A stretch of DNA of 64,000 bases from Desulfosediminicola ganghwensis. GTDB lineage: Bacteria; Desulfobacterota; Desulfobulbia; Desulfobulbales; Desulfocapsaceae. Each line of letters begins with the position of its first letter. Position 1 is the stretch's first letter. The position numbers were made by a program, and so were the translations under genes. Location of the stretch: assembly GCF_005116675.2 (NCBI RefSeq), contig NZ_CP050699.1, positions 3,185,001 to 3,249,000 on the forward strand, written 5' to 3'. Of the stretch, positions 25,947 to 33,888 are shown one piece after another. The notes beneath the pieces are model-generated. The model made no database searches. It had not been told where the DNA came from and worked only from the letters and a program-made list of their open reading frames with translations.

Positions 25947-27596
25947 ATGACTCAAGCAGCATCATTTTTCGAAACCCCCTCACCATCTCATCTTACCGGC
26001 ATCAAAGCCTGGCTTCTGACCCACGACCATAAAAGGTTAGGGCTGATGTATATGTGGGCGGTGCTGTTCTGGTTCTCATTGGCCATGATTGTCGGGCTGT
26101 TGATACGGACAGAATTGATGTCTCAGGGGAAAACCCTGATGGATGCGGATATGTATAATGCCATGTTTACCCTGCATGGTGTCATTATGATTTTTCTCTT
26201 TATCATTCCGGCAATTCCTGCGATCTTTGGTAATTTCTTTCTGCCAATCCAGATCGGAACAGACGATGTGTTTTTTCCCAGGCTCAACCTCTTCTCCTGG
26301 TATCTGTATATGTTTGGCGGAGTGCTGGCGGTATTGTCGCTCTTTACCGGGCAGGGGTTTGCCGATACCGGCTGGACCTTCTACGTACCATTCAGCGTAT
26401 CTACTGAGCGAAACGTCACACTTACGGTGAGCGCTGCCTTTATTCTCGGCATGTCTTCCATGCTCACCGGTCTGAACTTCGTAACAACCGTGCACCGAAT
26501 GCGGGATAAGGCCATGGGCTGGATGCAGATTCCGCTCTTTACCTGGTCGCTGTATGCCACAGCCTGGGTTCAGATCCTGGCTACGCCGGTGATCTCAATT
26601 ACCCTGGTGCTGGTAGTAATAGAGCGACTCCTCGGTGTAGGATTATTTGAGCCGGATAAGGGTGGAGACCCTATCCTATATCAGCATCTGTTCTGGATGT
26701 ATTCCCACCCTGCGGTCTATATCATGATTCTGCCGGGTATGGGAGTGATCTCGGAGATAATCCCGGTTTTTTCACGAAAGGCGATATTTGGTTATAAGGC
26801 GATTGCCGGTTCTTCTATGGCGATTGCCATTGCGGGTTCATTGGTTTGGGCCCACCATATGTATACCAGCGGCATGAGTGATGTCTCAGTCTTTGTCTTT
26901 TCCCTACTCACGTTCCTGGTGGCAGTTCCCTCGGCGGTTAAAGTGTTTTCCTGGGTATCCACCATGTATAAGGGGGCGATTGAGATGAGTCCGCCGCTGT
27001 TGATGTCGCTGATGTTTATTTATCTCTTCAGTGTGGGCGGACTGACCGGGTTGGTGCTTGGTGCCGCCGGCCCGGACATCCATGTCCATGATACCTATTT
27101 CGTGGTGGCTCATTTTCATTTTGTGATGTTTGGCGGAACCGGATTCGCCTTTTTTGCAGCACTGCATTACTGGTGGCCAAAGATGTTCGGCATTATGTAT
27201 GACTTTAGAAAAGCGTATATCGGCATGACCTTTGCTTGTGTAGGTTTCATGTTCCACTATATGCCCATGTTGGTTCTTGGGTTGCAGGGAATGCCGCGCC
27301 GCTACTATGACTATCTGCCTCAATATGAGGGTGGAAATTTTGTGGCGGGTATCGGTGGCTATGTGATGGTATTCGGTTTTGCCCTCATGCTCTATAACCT
27401 GATAATCAGTTTTAGAAAGCGGGTTCCTGCGCCGGCAGACCCGTGGGGTGGCCCAACCCTCGAATGGTCGGTACCATCACCACCACCATTGTTAAATTTT
27501 GTCGATAAACCGAGGGTCAAGTCCTACCCGTACGATTTTAGTGAGATCCTTAAGCGGGAAGAGAACGCACCTGAACCTGAAAGCGCAGCAGATTAA
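25947..27596 (+). CDS. ctaD: Cytochrome c oxidase subunit I (haem-copper oxygen reductase, A2-like)
   Basis: A 549-residue, roughly 12-helix catalytic subunit. Haem a ligand His77 is in TLHGV. CuB ligands are His254 in YSHPAVYI with Tyr258, and His303-His304 in WAHHMYTSG. Haem a3/a ligands are His389 and His391 in VAHFHFV. The YSHP motif in place of GHPE marks the A2 subfamily, in which the D-channel Glu is replaced by Tyr-Ser. GTDDVFFPRLN provides the D-channel entrance Asp. Downstream by 17 bp lies subunit III. Confidence 0.97.
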   Translation: MTQAASFFETPSPSHLTGIKAWLLTHDHKRLGLMYMWAVLFWFSLAMIVGLLIRTELMSQGKTLMDADMYNAMFTLHGVIMIFLFIIPAIPAIFGNFFLPIQIGTDDVFFPRLNLFSWYLYMFGGVLAVLSLFTGQGFADTGWTFYVPFSVSTERNVTLTVSAAFILGMSSMLTGLNFVTTVHRMRDKAMGWMQIPLFTWSLYATAWVQILATPVISITLVLVVIERLLGVGLFEPDKGGDPILYQHLFWMYSHPAVYIMILPGMGVISEIIPVFSRKAIFGYKAIAGSSMAIAIAGSLVWAHHMYTSGMSDVSVFVFSLLTFLVAVPSAVKVFSWVSTMYKGAIEMSPPLLMSLMFIYLFSVGGLTGLVLGAAGPDIHVHDTYFVVAHFHFVMFGGTGFAFFAALHYWWPKMFGIMYDFRKAYIGMTFACVGFMFHYMPMLVLGLQGMPRRYYDYLPQYEGGNFVAGIGGYVMVFGFALMLYNLIISFRKRVPAPADPWGGPTLEWSVPSPPPLLNFVDKPRVKSYPYDFSEILKREENAPEPESAAD

Positions 27597-27613
27597 AAAA
27601 ACAAGGAGAGTTC

Positions 27614-28210
27614 ATGTCAACCAGATACGATACTACTGGAATCAAGGTGGGCATGTGGATCTTTCTCTACTCTGAGATCATCCTTTTCGGTGGTTTGTTT
27701 GTGCTCTACGCAGTCTACTTTTACCGTTATCCGGAATTTTTCGTGGAAGGTGGGAAGGAATTGAATCGTTTCTTTGGTTCTGCCAATACTATCGTCCTGC
27801 TGATTTCAAGTTTTACGGTGGCGTCATCCATAACCGCTCTGCAGCTTGGTAGAAAAAAACTCACCATTGGCCTGCTTTCCTTTTCTCTTATTTGCGGGTT
27901 CATCTTTCTTGTGAACAAGTATTTTGAATGGGGCGCCAAATTCCACCATGGAATTTACCCGAATTCAGAAAAGTTGGTGGAAGGGGAGCCGGGAATAAAT
28001 ATTTTCTTCGGACTCTATTACGTAATAACCGGCCTGCATGGACTGCATGTGATAATCGGTATGGTGCTGCTTGCCATTAGTCTGGTAATGGTTGCAAAAG
28101 ATATCATTACCCCCCAGCGAATAGCCATGCTCGATAACTCTGGTCTGTACTGGCATCTTGTCGATCTGATCTGGATTTTCGTTTTCCCGCTGTTTTATCT
28201 GGTGCTATGA
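27614..28210 (+). CDS. ctaE: Cytochrome c oxidase subunit III
   Basis: A 198-residue membrane protein with about five helices. Family features are GMWIFLYSEIILFGG, NTIVLLISSFTVA and GLHGLHVIIG near the end with YWHLVDLIWIFVF. It follows subunit I with AAGGAG ahead of the start, and precedes subunit IV. The five-helix length is typical of A2/caa3-like oxidases. Confidence 0.95.
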   Translation: MSTRYDTTGIKVGMWIFLYSEIILFGGLFVLYAVYFYRYPEFFVEGGKELNRFFGSANTIVLLISSFTVASSITALQLGRKKLTIGLLSFSLICGFIFLVNKYFEWGAKFHHGIYPNSEKLVEGEPGINIFFGLYYVITGLHGLHVIIGMVLLAISLVMVAKDIITPQRIAMLDNSGLYWHLVDLIWIFVFPLFYLVL

Positions 28211-28237
28211 CGGGAGGCAACGATATGGAGGAGTGTA

Positions 28238-28528
28238 ATGGGTGAGCATGGAACACACCATATTCTGAGTTATGGCAAGCTGGCCGCTGTTCTAGGTTGC
28301 CTGTTGATGCTCACTGTGGTGACCATTGGGGTTTCGTACGTTGATCTCGGTTTTTTTAACGTGCCTGTGGCAATTGGCATTGCCTCCACCAAGGCAACTC
28401 TGGTGCTGCTCTTTTTCATGCACCTCAAATATGAAGGGCCGCTCATAGTCTGGTCTTTCATCAGCGCGGTCATTTTTTTAGCCATAATGATAACGTTCAC
28501 TTTTTGGGATGTGGCGTTCAGATATTAA
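28238..28528 (+). CDS. ctaF: Cytochrome c oxidase subunit IV, bacterial type
   Basis: A 96-residue protein with three hydrophobic segments. The KATLVLLFFMHLKYEGP motif is characteristic of the small bacterial subunit IV. It sits between subunits III and II, with GGAGG ahead of its start. Confidence 0.9.
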   Translation: MGEHGTHHILSYGKLAAVLGCLLMLTVVTIGVSYVDLGFFNVPVAIGIASTKATLVLLFFMHLKYEGPLIVWSFISAVIFLAIMITFTFWDVAFRY

Positions 28529-28540
28529 GTGGAGACCATT

Positions 28541-29137
28541 ATGATTCCGGGAAAAGGTGTTGACCAGGCACTCTGGTACATCCTTGGTATTTCAGCAGTC
28601 CTGCTGGTGGGTATAACCGCGACGATGATCTACTTCGTTATCCGTTATCGGCGGAGTAAGCATCCGGTTCCGCATGATATACGAGACAACGTACCTTTGG
28701 AAATTGCATGGACTGTGATCCCAACCTTTATTGCCCTCTCAATGTTCTACATAGGCTGGCAATCCTACATTGGGTTGCGCACTGTTCCAGAGAACGCAAT
28801 AGAAATAGAAGTGCTAGGGCAACAATATTCCTGGATTTTTATATATGATAATGACAAAGAAACGGAAAACACCCTGGTGGTCCCCCTGGGGCAACCCATT
28901 AAGTTGAATATAACTTCAATAGATGTTCTCCATAGTTTTTATATCCCGGCATTTCGTGTCAAGGTGGATGCCGTAAAGGGCATGGAGAACTATGTCTGGT
29001 TTAATGCGGATGTGCTTGGAGAGTATGATATCCTTTGTACTGAATATTGTGGCACGGAACATTCGGCCATGGTGGCAAAGTTGAGGATAGTTCCCGAAGA
29101 AGAGTATCTGGTTTGGCTGGAAAGTGAGGATGAATGA
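28541..29137 (+). CDS. ctaC: Cytochrome c oxidase subunit II
   Basis: About 198 residues. Two membrane helices (about residues 12-35 and 55-75) are followed by the periplasmic cupredoxin domain carrying the CuA site: His in VLHSFYIP, then CTEYCGTEHSAM with two Cys, His and Met. There is no C-terminal cytochrome c domain, so electrons come from a separate donor. The ATG at 28541 has GGAG six bases ahead, better than the in-frame GTG at 28529. It is placed last among the subunits, after I, III and IV, which is unusual for the common II-I order. Confidence 0.95.
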   Translation: MIPGKGVDQALWYILGISAVLLVGITATMIYFVIRYRRSKHPVPHDIRDNVPLEIAWTVIPTFIALSMFYIGWQSYIGLRTVPENAIEIEVLGQQYSWIFIYDNDKETENTLVVPLGQPIKLNITSIDVLHSFYIPAFRVKVDAVKGMENYVWFNADVLGEYDILCTEYCGTEHSAMVAKLRIVPEEEYLVWLESEDE

Positions 29138-30026
29138 GATCAGAAATGATTCCAACTGCTCTACATTTCACGTAGATCTTCTGCATACAGTTTCTGCAGT
29201 CAGGCGACTTGCTAAAGTACCGCTTTGTTTATTGATCGCTTGTTCGACAGCATTTGGTGCCAGCCTGGCACCAGGTTCCAGTCTCTCAAGTGGATGGGCA
29301 GTGTCGGTAGGTGTGTTTCTGTTGGCAATGGGGGCTGCGACGCTGAATTCGCTGCAGGAGGTGGCTTCAGACAGTCTGATGCAGCGAACCAGGAACAGGC
29401 CACTGGTGCGGGGGGAGTTGTCTGTTAAATTTGCCGCTCTGCAAACAGCACTCCTTATTTGCAGCGGAATGGCAATTCTGCAACTGGCAAGTATCTCCGG
29501 AGTATCACCTGGCCTCGGTTTTGTGGCATTATTCCTCTATAACGGCTTTTATACTCCGCTCAAAAAGGTAACCCTTTATGCTCTGGTTCCGGGCGCAATC
29601 TGTGGAGCGATACCTCCCCTGATCGGTCTCGCGGCCATGGGGGGAGAGCTGCTGTCACATCAGGCATTATTACTTTTCGCTTTACTCATCTTGTGGCAGA
29701 TTCCACATTTTTTTCTGGTGCAGCTGCAACACAAGCACGATTATCTGACCTCGGTACAGCCCAGTTTTCTGCAAAAATTTTCAGAGACTGGATTACGAAA
29801 ACTGGCAGTCGTCTGGATCAGTTCGCTCGGCTTTGTCATGCTGTTATTCACCATTTCTCCAATGGTAGAAAGTTTCAGGCAATGTGGCCTGATTGGCCTA
29901 AATGCAGCGATTTTTACTTTCATGATTTCTCGCCAATTACTTTTGCAAAAGAGCAGGAACTATAAAATGCTCTTCATCTCCATGAACACCATGTTGGTTT
30001 TTCACATGTTGATTCTTTCGTTTTGA
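29130..30026 (+). CDS. ctaB: Protohaem IX farnesyltransferase (haem O synthase)
   Basis: A UbiA-family membrane prenyltransferase of about 298 residues with around eight helices. The first Asp-rich motif appears as NSLQEVASDSLMQRTRNRPL, with Glu where the first Asp is usual. It makes haem O for the aa3 oxidase. It overlaps the end of ctaC by 8 bp, so is translationally coupled. No CtaA (haem A synthase) gene is in the window, so whether the oxidase carries haem O or A is open. Confidence 0.9.
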   Translation: MNEIRNDSNCSTFHVDLLHTVSAVRRLAKVPLCLLIACSTAFGASLAPGSSLSSGWAVSVGVFLLAMGAATLNSLQEVASDSLMQRTRNRPLVRGELSVKFAALQTALLICSGMAILQLASISGVSPGLGFVALFLYNGFYTPLKKVTLYALVPGAICGAIPPLIGLAAMGGELLSHQALLLFALLILWQIPHFFLVQLQHKHDYLTSVQPSFLQKFSETGLRKLAVVWISSLGFVMLLFTISPMVESFRQCGLIGLNAAIFTFMISRQLLLQKSRNYKMLFISMNTMLVFHMLILSF

Positions 30027-30410
30027 CCACTATTCTTTTGTTATTATATCTGGATCTCAGCTGCACGGAGTGAGGTATAACGACCAAGGTTGTAGAGGTA
30101 ACAGCGTGTGGATTAAAGGCTTTTCTTCACCAGCAGATAAGCATACTGATCCCAGGGTGGGGCACCAGCCAATCAGTTACATCTCACCTCTCTTGTCTAT
30201 CTCCTCATTTTTCCATGTCGCAGGTTAATGGTGCTCTGATTCCTTTTTATCCCCGGGTTGCTGTTCGATAAGAATATGCAGGCTAAGGACAGAAAAGCTT
30301 TGCAATAATGATTACTAATATTATCATGATTGGAAGTCAACAGGGGGGATCAGGCACGGAGTGATAAAATCGCCCCTAACTCAGAATTATAGAAATTTAT
30401 GGATTGATGC
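30027..30410. other. Intergenic region after the oxidase operon
   Basis: No gene. At 30309-30331 there is an AT-rich element containing ATTATC and GATTAC hexamers, a weak match to a Fur-like site, about 80 bp before the 47-aa gene. Confidence 0.4.
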
Positions 30411-30554
30411 ATGCCGAAATCTAAATGCTGCTTGAAATACAGGAAAAAAGGGAAGAAGTGTAAGGGGTGTCCAATAATCGCACTTGAGGATATATTTGGC
30501 AAAAAAGGCAAGAAATCCTTGAAAAAGAAGGACAAAAAAAAGAAAGATAATTAG
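30411..30554 (+). CDS. Small Cys/Lys-rich protein (47 aa)
   Basis: A short frame below usual gene-calling size: ATG at 30411 to TAG at 30552. The N-terminal half holds four Cys in the pattern CC-x8-10-C-x2-CP embedded in Lys/Arg; the tail is nearly all Lys and Asp. I recall similar tiny CCxKYxKKGxxCxxCP proteins in deltaproteobacterial genomes, but cannot verify that here. Four Cys could bind Zn or Fe, and the charge suggests contact with nucleic acid or membrane. It lies between the oxidase operon and ferritin. The ribosome site is weak. Confidence 0.5.
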   Translation: MPKSKCCLKYRKKGKKCKGCPIIALEDIFGKKGKKSLKKKDKKKKDN

Positions 30555-30587
30555 TGATACACCTGACATTACACTTCGTGTGTATCA
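30555..30587. promoter_or_regulatory. Inverted repeat upstream of ferritin
   Basis: TGATACAC (30555-30562) is complementary to GTGTATCA (30580-30587), with an inner ACAC-TTC-GTGT hairpin. About 50 bp before the ferritin start, it could be an operator or a leader hairpin. Confidence 0.4.
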
Positions 30588-30638
30588 AATGAACTGAAAT
30601 ATTAAAAAACCCGTAACCCCGAGCAGGAGGATTATTGC

Positions 30639-31148
30639 ATGATTTCCCAGAATATGGCCGACGCCCTGAACGAACAGATTAACGCAGAACTTTTTTCCTC
30701 ATATCTTTATCTTTCCATGGCCGCATGGTTTGCCAAAACCGGATTACCTGGCTTTGCCAACTGGATGCGGGGCCAGGCAAAGGAGGAAAACTTCCACGCT
30801 GAGAAGATGTTTGATTATCTACTGGAGCGGGGAGGTGAGATTGAGTTGAAGGTGATCGATAAGCCACAGACAAATTGGGAGTCTCCCCTCGATGCTTTTC
30901 AGGCGGTTGCCGACCATGAGGCCAAAGTCACTGGTCTGATAAACGATCTGATAAATACAGCTCTTGATGAGCGTGATCATGCATCCAATATCTTCCTGCA
31001 ATGGTTTGTCTCTGAGCAGGTGGAAGAAGAGGCGAGTGTTGGTGAGGTCCTTGATCGTCTGAAACTGGTTGGTACTGATACCGCAGGTATGTTTGCCATG
31101 GATATGGAAATGGCTAAGAGAGTTTTTACCGAACCTGCAGGTATCTAG
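30639..31148 (+). CDS. ftnA: Ferritin (iron storage)
   Basis: A 169-residue four-helix ferritin. Di-iron ferroxidase ligands are visible: Glu in NEQINAELFSSYLYLSMAAWF, Glu-x2-His in AKEENFHAEKMF, and Glu/Gln in the third and fourth helices (SEQVEEEASV). It stores iron as ferric mineral and limits Fenton chemistry. The start follows GCAGGAGG. A near-perfect hairpin follows the stop. The selenoprotein gene is about 115 bp downstream on the same strand. Confidence 0.96.
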   Translation: MISQNMADALNEQINAELFSSYLYLSMAAWFAKTGLPGFANWMRGQAKEENFHAEKMFDYLLERGGEIELKVIDKPQTNWESPLDAFQAVADHEAKVTGLINDLINTALDERDHASNIFLQWFVSEQVEEEASVGEVLDRLKLVGTDTAGMFAMDMEMAKRVFTEPAGI

Positions 31149-31185
31149 TGTAGATATCCGATTTCAATTAAACTCCTGTACAATC

Positions 31186-31235
31186 GAGTCGCCTTCTGTT
31201 GCCATGAAGTTGTGCCGGCACGAAGGCGGCTCTTT
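31186..31235 (+). terminator. Probable hairpin between ferritin and selenoprotein genes
   Basis: GAGTCGCCTTC (31186-31196) pairs with GAAGGCGGCTC (31222-31232), one G-U, followed by three T. The T-run is short, so read-through into the next gene is likely. Confidence 0.45.
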
Positions 31236-31264
31236 GGATACCCCACAGAACAAGGGCAGAAAAT

Positions 31265-31606
31265 ATGAAAATTGATTGGGCATACTTACGAAAAGGCTGA
31301 GTATCCTGCAAAAAAGCCGGGACGGTTTTTTCAGAAAGTGGTTTGGAGATTAACGAAGAAGTCAATGCCGCCAAAAGTACCATATCCGGTGACGATGTCT
31401 GGGGCCTGGTTGAAGGGGCTGAGAAAGTTGTGGTTACAAGTGGCAAGAAAATTCTGGAATATAACCCGAAAACTGATGACAAGGAGGAGATTGTTGCAAA
31501 GATATCAGGTAGAACAGGCAATTTGCGAGCACCTGCACTGAGAATCGGCAACTCTTATTATATCGGTTTCAATGAAGATCTCTATGATCAGATCGGCAAG
31601 ATGTGA
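31265..31606 (+). CDS. ArsC/Spx-like thioredoxin-fold selenoprotein with in-frame UGA
   Basis: From ATG 31265 the frame reads MKIDWAYLRKG, then TGA at 31298-31300, then VSCKKAG and on without interruption to a TGA stop at 31604. The total is 113 residues if the first UGA is selenocysteine (residue 12). This creates a U-x-x-C redox motif at the exact place of the CxxC in ArsC/Spx-like small thioredoxin-fold proteins. The remainder shows that family's SGRTGNLRAPALRIGN and the terminal YYIGFNEDLYDQ. Just after the UGA a bulged hairpin can form (31310-31331, 3-nt GGA loop), fitting a bacterial SECIS. Standard callers would start only at TTG 31343 and lose the active site. A strong terminator follows. 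Substrate unknown; a peroxide, arsenate or disulphide role is possible. Confidence 0.8.
31310..31331 (+). promoter_or_regulatory. Candidate bacterial SECIS hairpin
   Basis: A stem of six A-T pairs, one bulged G, then CCG/CGG closing a GGA loop. It starts ten bases after the in-frame UGA and has G residues in the apical loop, as SelB-recognised elements do. It overlaps coding sequence. Confidence 0.5.
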
Positions 31607-31637
31607 CAGTAACGCTCTAAGGACCTTACCTAACATG

Positions 31638-31680
31638 CCAAAGCCCCTTCAGAATTTTTCCTGAAGGGGCTTTGGTGTTT
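31638..31680 (+). terminator. Strong rho-independent terminator
   Basis: A perfect 15-bp stem (31638-31652 with 31661-31675) and an 8-nt loop followed by TGTTT. It ends the selenoprotein transcript. Confidence 0.88.
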
Positions 31681-31861
31681 CATAAAAAATTACGGTGAAA
31701 ATCCAGTAATTCTATTCATCAGACATTGTCTGAGAGGAATTACAGGCGAAGTGTTGTGGTTACAGGATAAGATGAGGGTGGCCTGATTTGGAGGAGCCTA
31801 AAACCGCTGCAAGGAAGTGTAAGGGTGGAGCTACCCTGCAGCGACTGATAATAGTCTCAGG

Positions 31862-32023
31862 TTAACCGTCGTATTTCCAGAAAGAGTCTTTCTCTGCACC
31901 GCAAACCGGGCAGACCCAGTCTTCAGGGAGATCTTCCCATGCGGTATCTGGCTCTACGCCATTTTCGTAATCACCTTCTGCCGGATCGTACACATAACCA
32001 CAAGGACATTCCCATTTTTGCAT
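31862..32023 (-). CDS. rub: Rubredoxin
   Basis: A 53-residue protein too short for usual size cut-offs. It has the two iron-binding pairs CPCGY (C-x-C variant: [10 protein letters not shown]) and CPVCG, the conserved DPAEGD, and the aromatic core W-Y-F. The first pair reads C-P-C-G rather than the usual C-x-x-C-G, so the spacing of the first ligand pair is one residue short: an oddity worth checking. Rubredoxins pass electrons to superoxide reductase and to oxygen-reducing partners. The start follows GGAGG. Expression is from a consensus promoter with a Fur box. Confidence 0.93.
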   Translation of the reverse strand: MQKWECPCGYVYDPAEGDYENGVEPDTAWEDLPEDWVCPVCGAEKDSFWKYDG

Positions 32024-32043
32024 TGTGAGCCTCCATAGTATTT

Positions 32044-32062
32044 AACAATGATAATCGTTATC
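32044..32062 (-). promoter_or_regulatory. Fur box upstream of rubredoxin
   Basis: Sixteen of 19 positions match the classical GATAATGATAATCATTATC Fur consensus. It lies just downstream of the -10 element, covering the expected start of transcription, so iron-loaded Fur would block initiation. Confidence 0.7.
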
Positions 32063-32073
32063 GTTTGATACTG

Positions 32074-32101
32074 ATTATATCCTATTAATTTTCACTGTCA
32101 A
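32074..32101 (-). promoter_or_regulatory. Consensus sigma-70 promoter of rubredoxin
   Basis: TTGACA (32096-32101) and TATAAT (32074-32079) are separated by 16 bp, both perfect matches to consensus. Confidence 0.8.
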
Positions 32102-32277
32102 TAACAATCGACGTACAAAAATACATTTATTTTAAAGCAAATATCAAAAGACATAAGCAGGCTATAAACGACTTTCTTATTTCTTATATTTAAAAGAAAT
32201 TCATGAGTACAGTGTCCGCAACTGAAAGGCTGTCCTTGAGACTCCGCCGGATGAGAGACGGGATAATGGCTGGAGAA

Positions 32278-33675
32278 TCAGGAGTAGCGTCGAATGATTT
32301 CCTTGGAAGGAATAAGGGCAGTTGCGGTCGCGGAAACAATATTGCCGGCAACACCTGGACCATCCCCAGCGACGAACAATCCCTTGATGGAGGTCTCAAG
32401 GTTGTTGTCAGACTCTACCTGGGTAGCAAAAAATTTAATCTCCGGGGCATAGAGCAGGGTCTCATCATTGGCAACGCCGGGGATAACGTTGTTGAGTTGC
32501 TGCAGGCCATCCATCAGGTTGGTCAGGATTCGCTCGGGAAGAGCCATGGCGATATCGCCACAGGTTACGTTGGTTAAAGTCGGCTCAATATAGCTGTTAC
32601 GCACTCTGTTCCAGGTTGACCGTCTGCCACGTTTGAGATCTCCATAACGTTGCAGTATTGGTTTGCCACCACCAATGAGAGTAGCCAGTTTACCTATCGA
32701 TTCACCATAGGCCTGATTGTCCTCAACCGGGTCGGTCAGAACCACTTTCGACAGAAAAGCAAAATTAGCGTTTTCTGATTTCCTGTCCATATAGGCATGG
32801 CCGTTGACGCAGACAAAATTCTGATAATTTTCGAGAGCGACGAAACCGCCAAGGTTGGTACAGAAGGTTCGTGTCTGGTCGTCATATTTGTTGGTGCGCA
32901 CAAAAAAAGTCGGATCATAGATGATGTCGCAAAGATCCTGCATAATCTCGTTATGGACTTCCACACGAACTCCCACCTCTATGCCGCGCTGGGAGACGGA
33001 AAGATTATTTTCACGAGCTATTTTACCCATCCACTCAGCACCGACCCTGCCTGGCGCCAATATGACACTGGCCGCTTCATAAGTGCTGCAGTTGGTTCGT
33101 ACTCCAGCCACATGGTCTCCAGCGACAATTATTGACTCCACCTCTTCAGAATGATGGAACGTCACCCCCTGGGCCTGCACATAATCGGCCATGGCGGCAA
33201 TATGGCCTGGCAGGTTGTCACTGCCAAGGTGCTTCTGTTTGATTATGAGGAGATCTATCCCCTGTTTTCTAGCATATTTGCGGATGTCCTTCGCGGCTTC
33301 CATATCGGTGGGATACACTGCTCCATCCATGTTGAAACGGTTGTATATCCCTTCAGTTTCATCTATAAGCTGCATTGCCTCAGAGGTTGGCATGAATTGG
33401 GTCAGGTCGGTTTTGCCAAGCTTATGGATGAAGTTGAGTTTGCCGTCGGAAAAAAGCCCGGCACCGCCAATTCCGCAGAGGATATTGCACGGCTTGCACT
33501 TCACACAGCCGTGATCCTTAATGGGACATTGCCGTTTTAAGGGAGCTTTGCCCTTTTCTATGAGAAGTACGCTGAGGCTGGAGTGTTCTGCAAGATAGTA
33601 GGCAGCAAAAAGACCGGCGGGACCTCCCCCTACAATAATGACATCGAATCTTTTAGCTGAGCCTGGTACCGGCAT
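32278..33675 (-). CDS. FAD-dependent dehydrogenase (COG2509-like)
   Basis: A 465-residue flavoprotein. It has the N-terminal dinucleotide-binding motif DVIIVGGGPAGLFAAYYL and a nearby Cys-rich segment (KRQCPIKDHGCVKCKPCNILCG) that may hold an Fe-S cluster or zinc. FSDGKLNF follows, and a C-terminal FVAGDGPGVAGNI FAD motif. The layout matches the uncharacterised COG2509 dehydrogenases. No operon partner is obvious; it lies about 210 bp downstream of recA after a terminator. Confidence 0.8.
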   Translation of the reverse strand: MPVPGSAKRFDVIIVGGGPAGLFAAYYLAEHSSLSVLLIEKGKAPLKRQCPIKDHGCVKCKPCNILCGIGGAGLFSDGKLNFIHKLGKTDLTQFMPTSEAMQLIDETEGIYNRFNMDGAVYPTDMEAAKDIRKYARKQGIDLLIIKQKHLGSDNLPGHIAAMADYVQAQGVTFHHSEEVESIIVAGDHVAGVRTNCSTYEAASVILAPGRVGAEWMGKIARENNLSVSQRGIEVGVRVEVHNEIMQDLCDIIYDPTFFVRTNKYDDQTRTFCTNLGGFVALENYQNFVCVNGHAYMDRKSENANFAFLSKVVLTDPVEDNQAYGESIGKLATLIGGGKPILQRYGDLKRGRRSTWNRVRNSYIEPTLTNVTCGDIAMALPERILTNLMDGLQQLNNVIPGVANDETLLYAPEIKFFATQVESDNNLETSIKGLFVAGDGPGVAGNIVSATATALIPSKEIIRRYS

Positions 33676-33807
33676 AATATGATCCTGTAGAAAAAGAAGT
33701 CAGTACATTGAGGTCCGAAGCGCAGAACCACTCCGGACGATGTACGCAGTCAAGTACATTCTACCTGAAATGGCAGGAAATCATTATCAGAATCGGTTGA
33801 ATTCGGG

Positions 33808-33842
33808 TAAAAAAAAGCCCCTGTGGGCTGACCACAGGGGCT
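33808..33842 (-). terminator. Terminator of recA
   Basis: AGCCCCTGTGG pairs with CCACAGGGGCT across a 5-nt loop, followed on the minus strand by nine T. Confidence 0.9.
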
Positions 33843-33888
33843 GATTTGTCGCATGGCGCACAGTTTTAGAAAAGGAGCTGAGTATGAT

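Noticed and set aside
30309-30331. Fur box upstream of the 47-aa protein
   Set aside because: Only one hexamer matches well; too weak to call alongside the clear site at 32044-32062.
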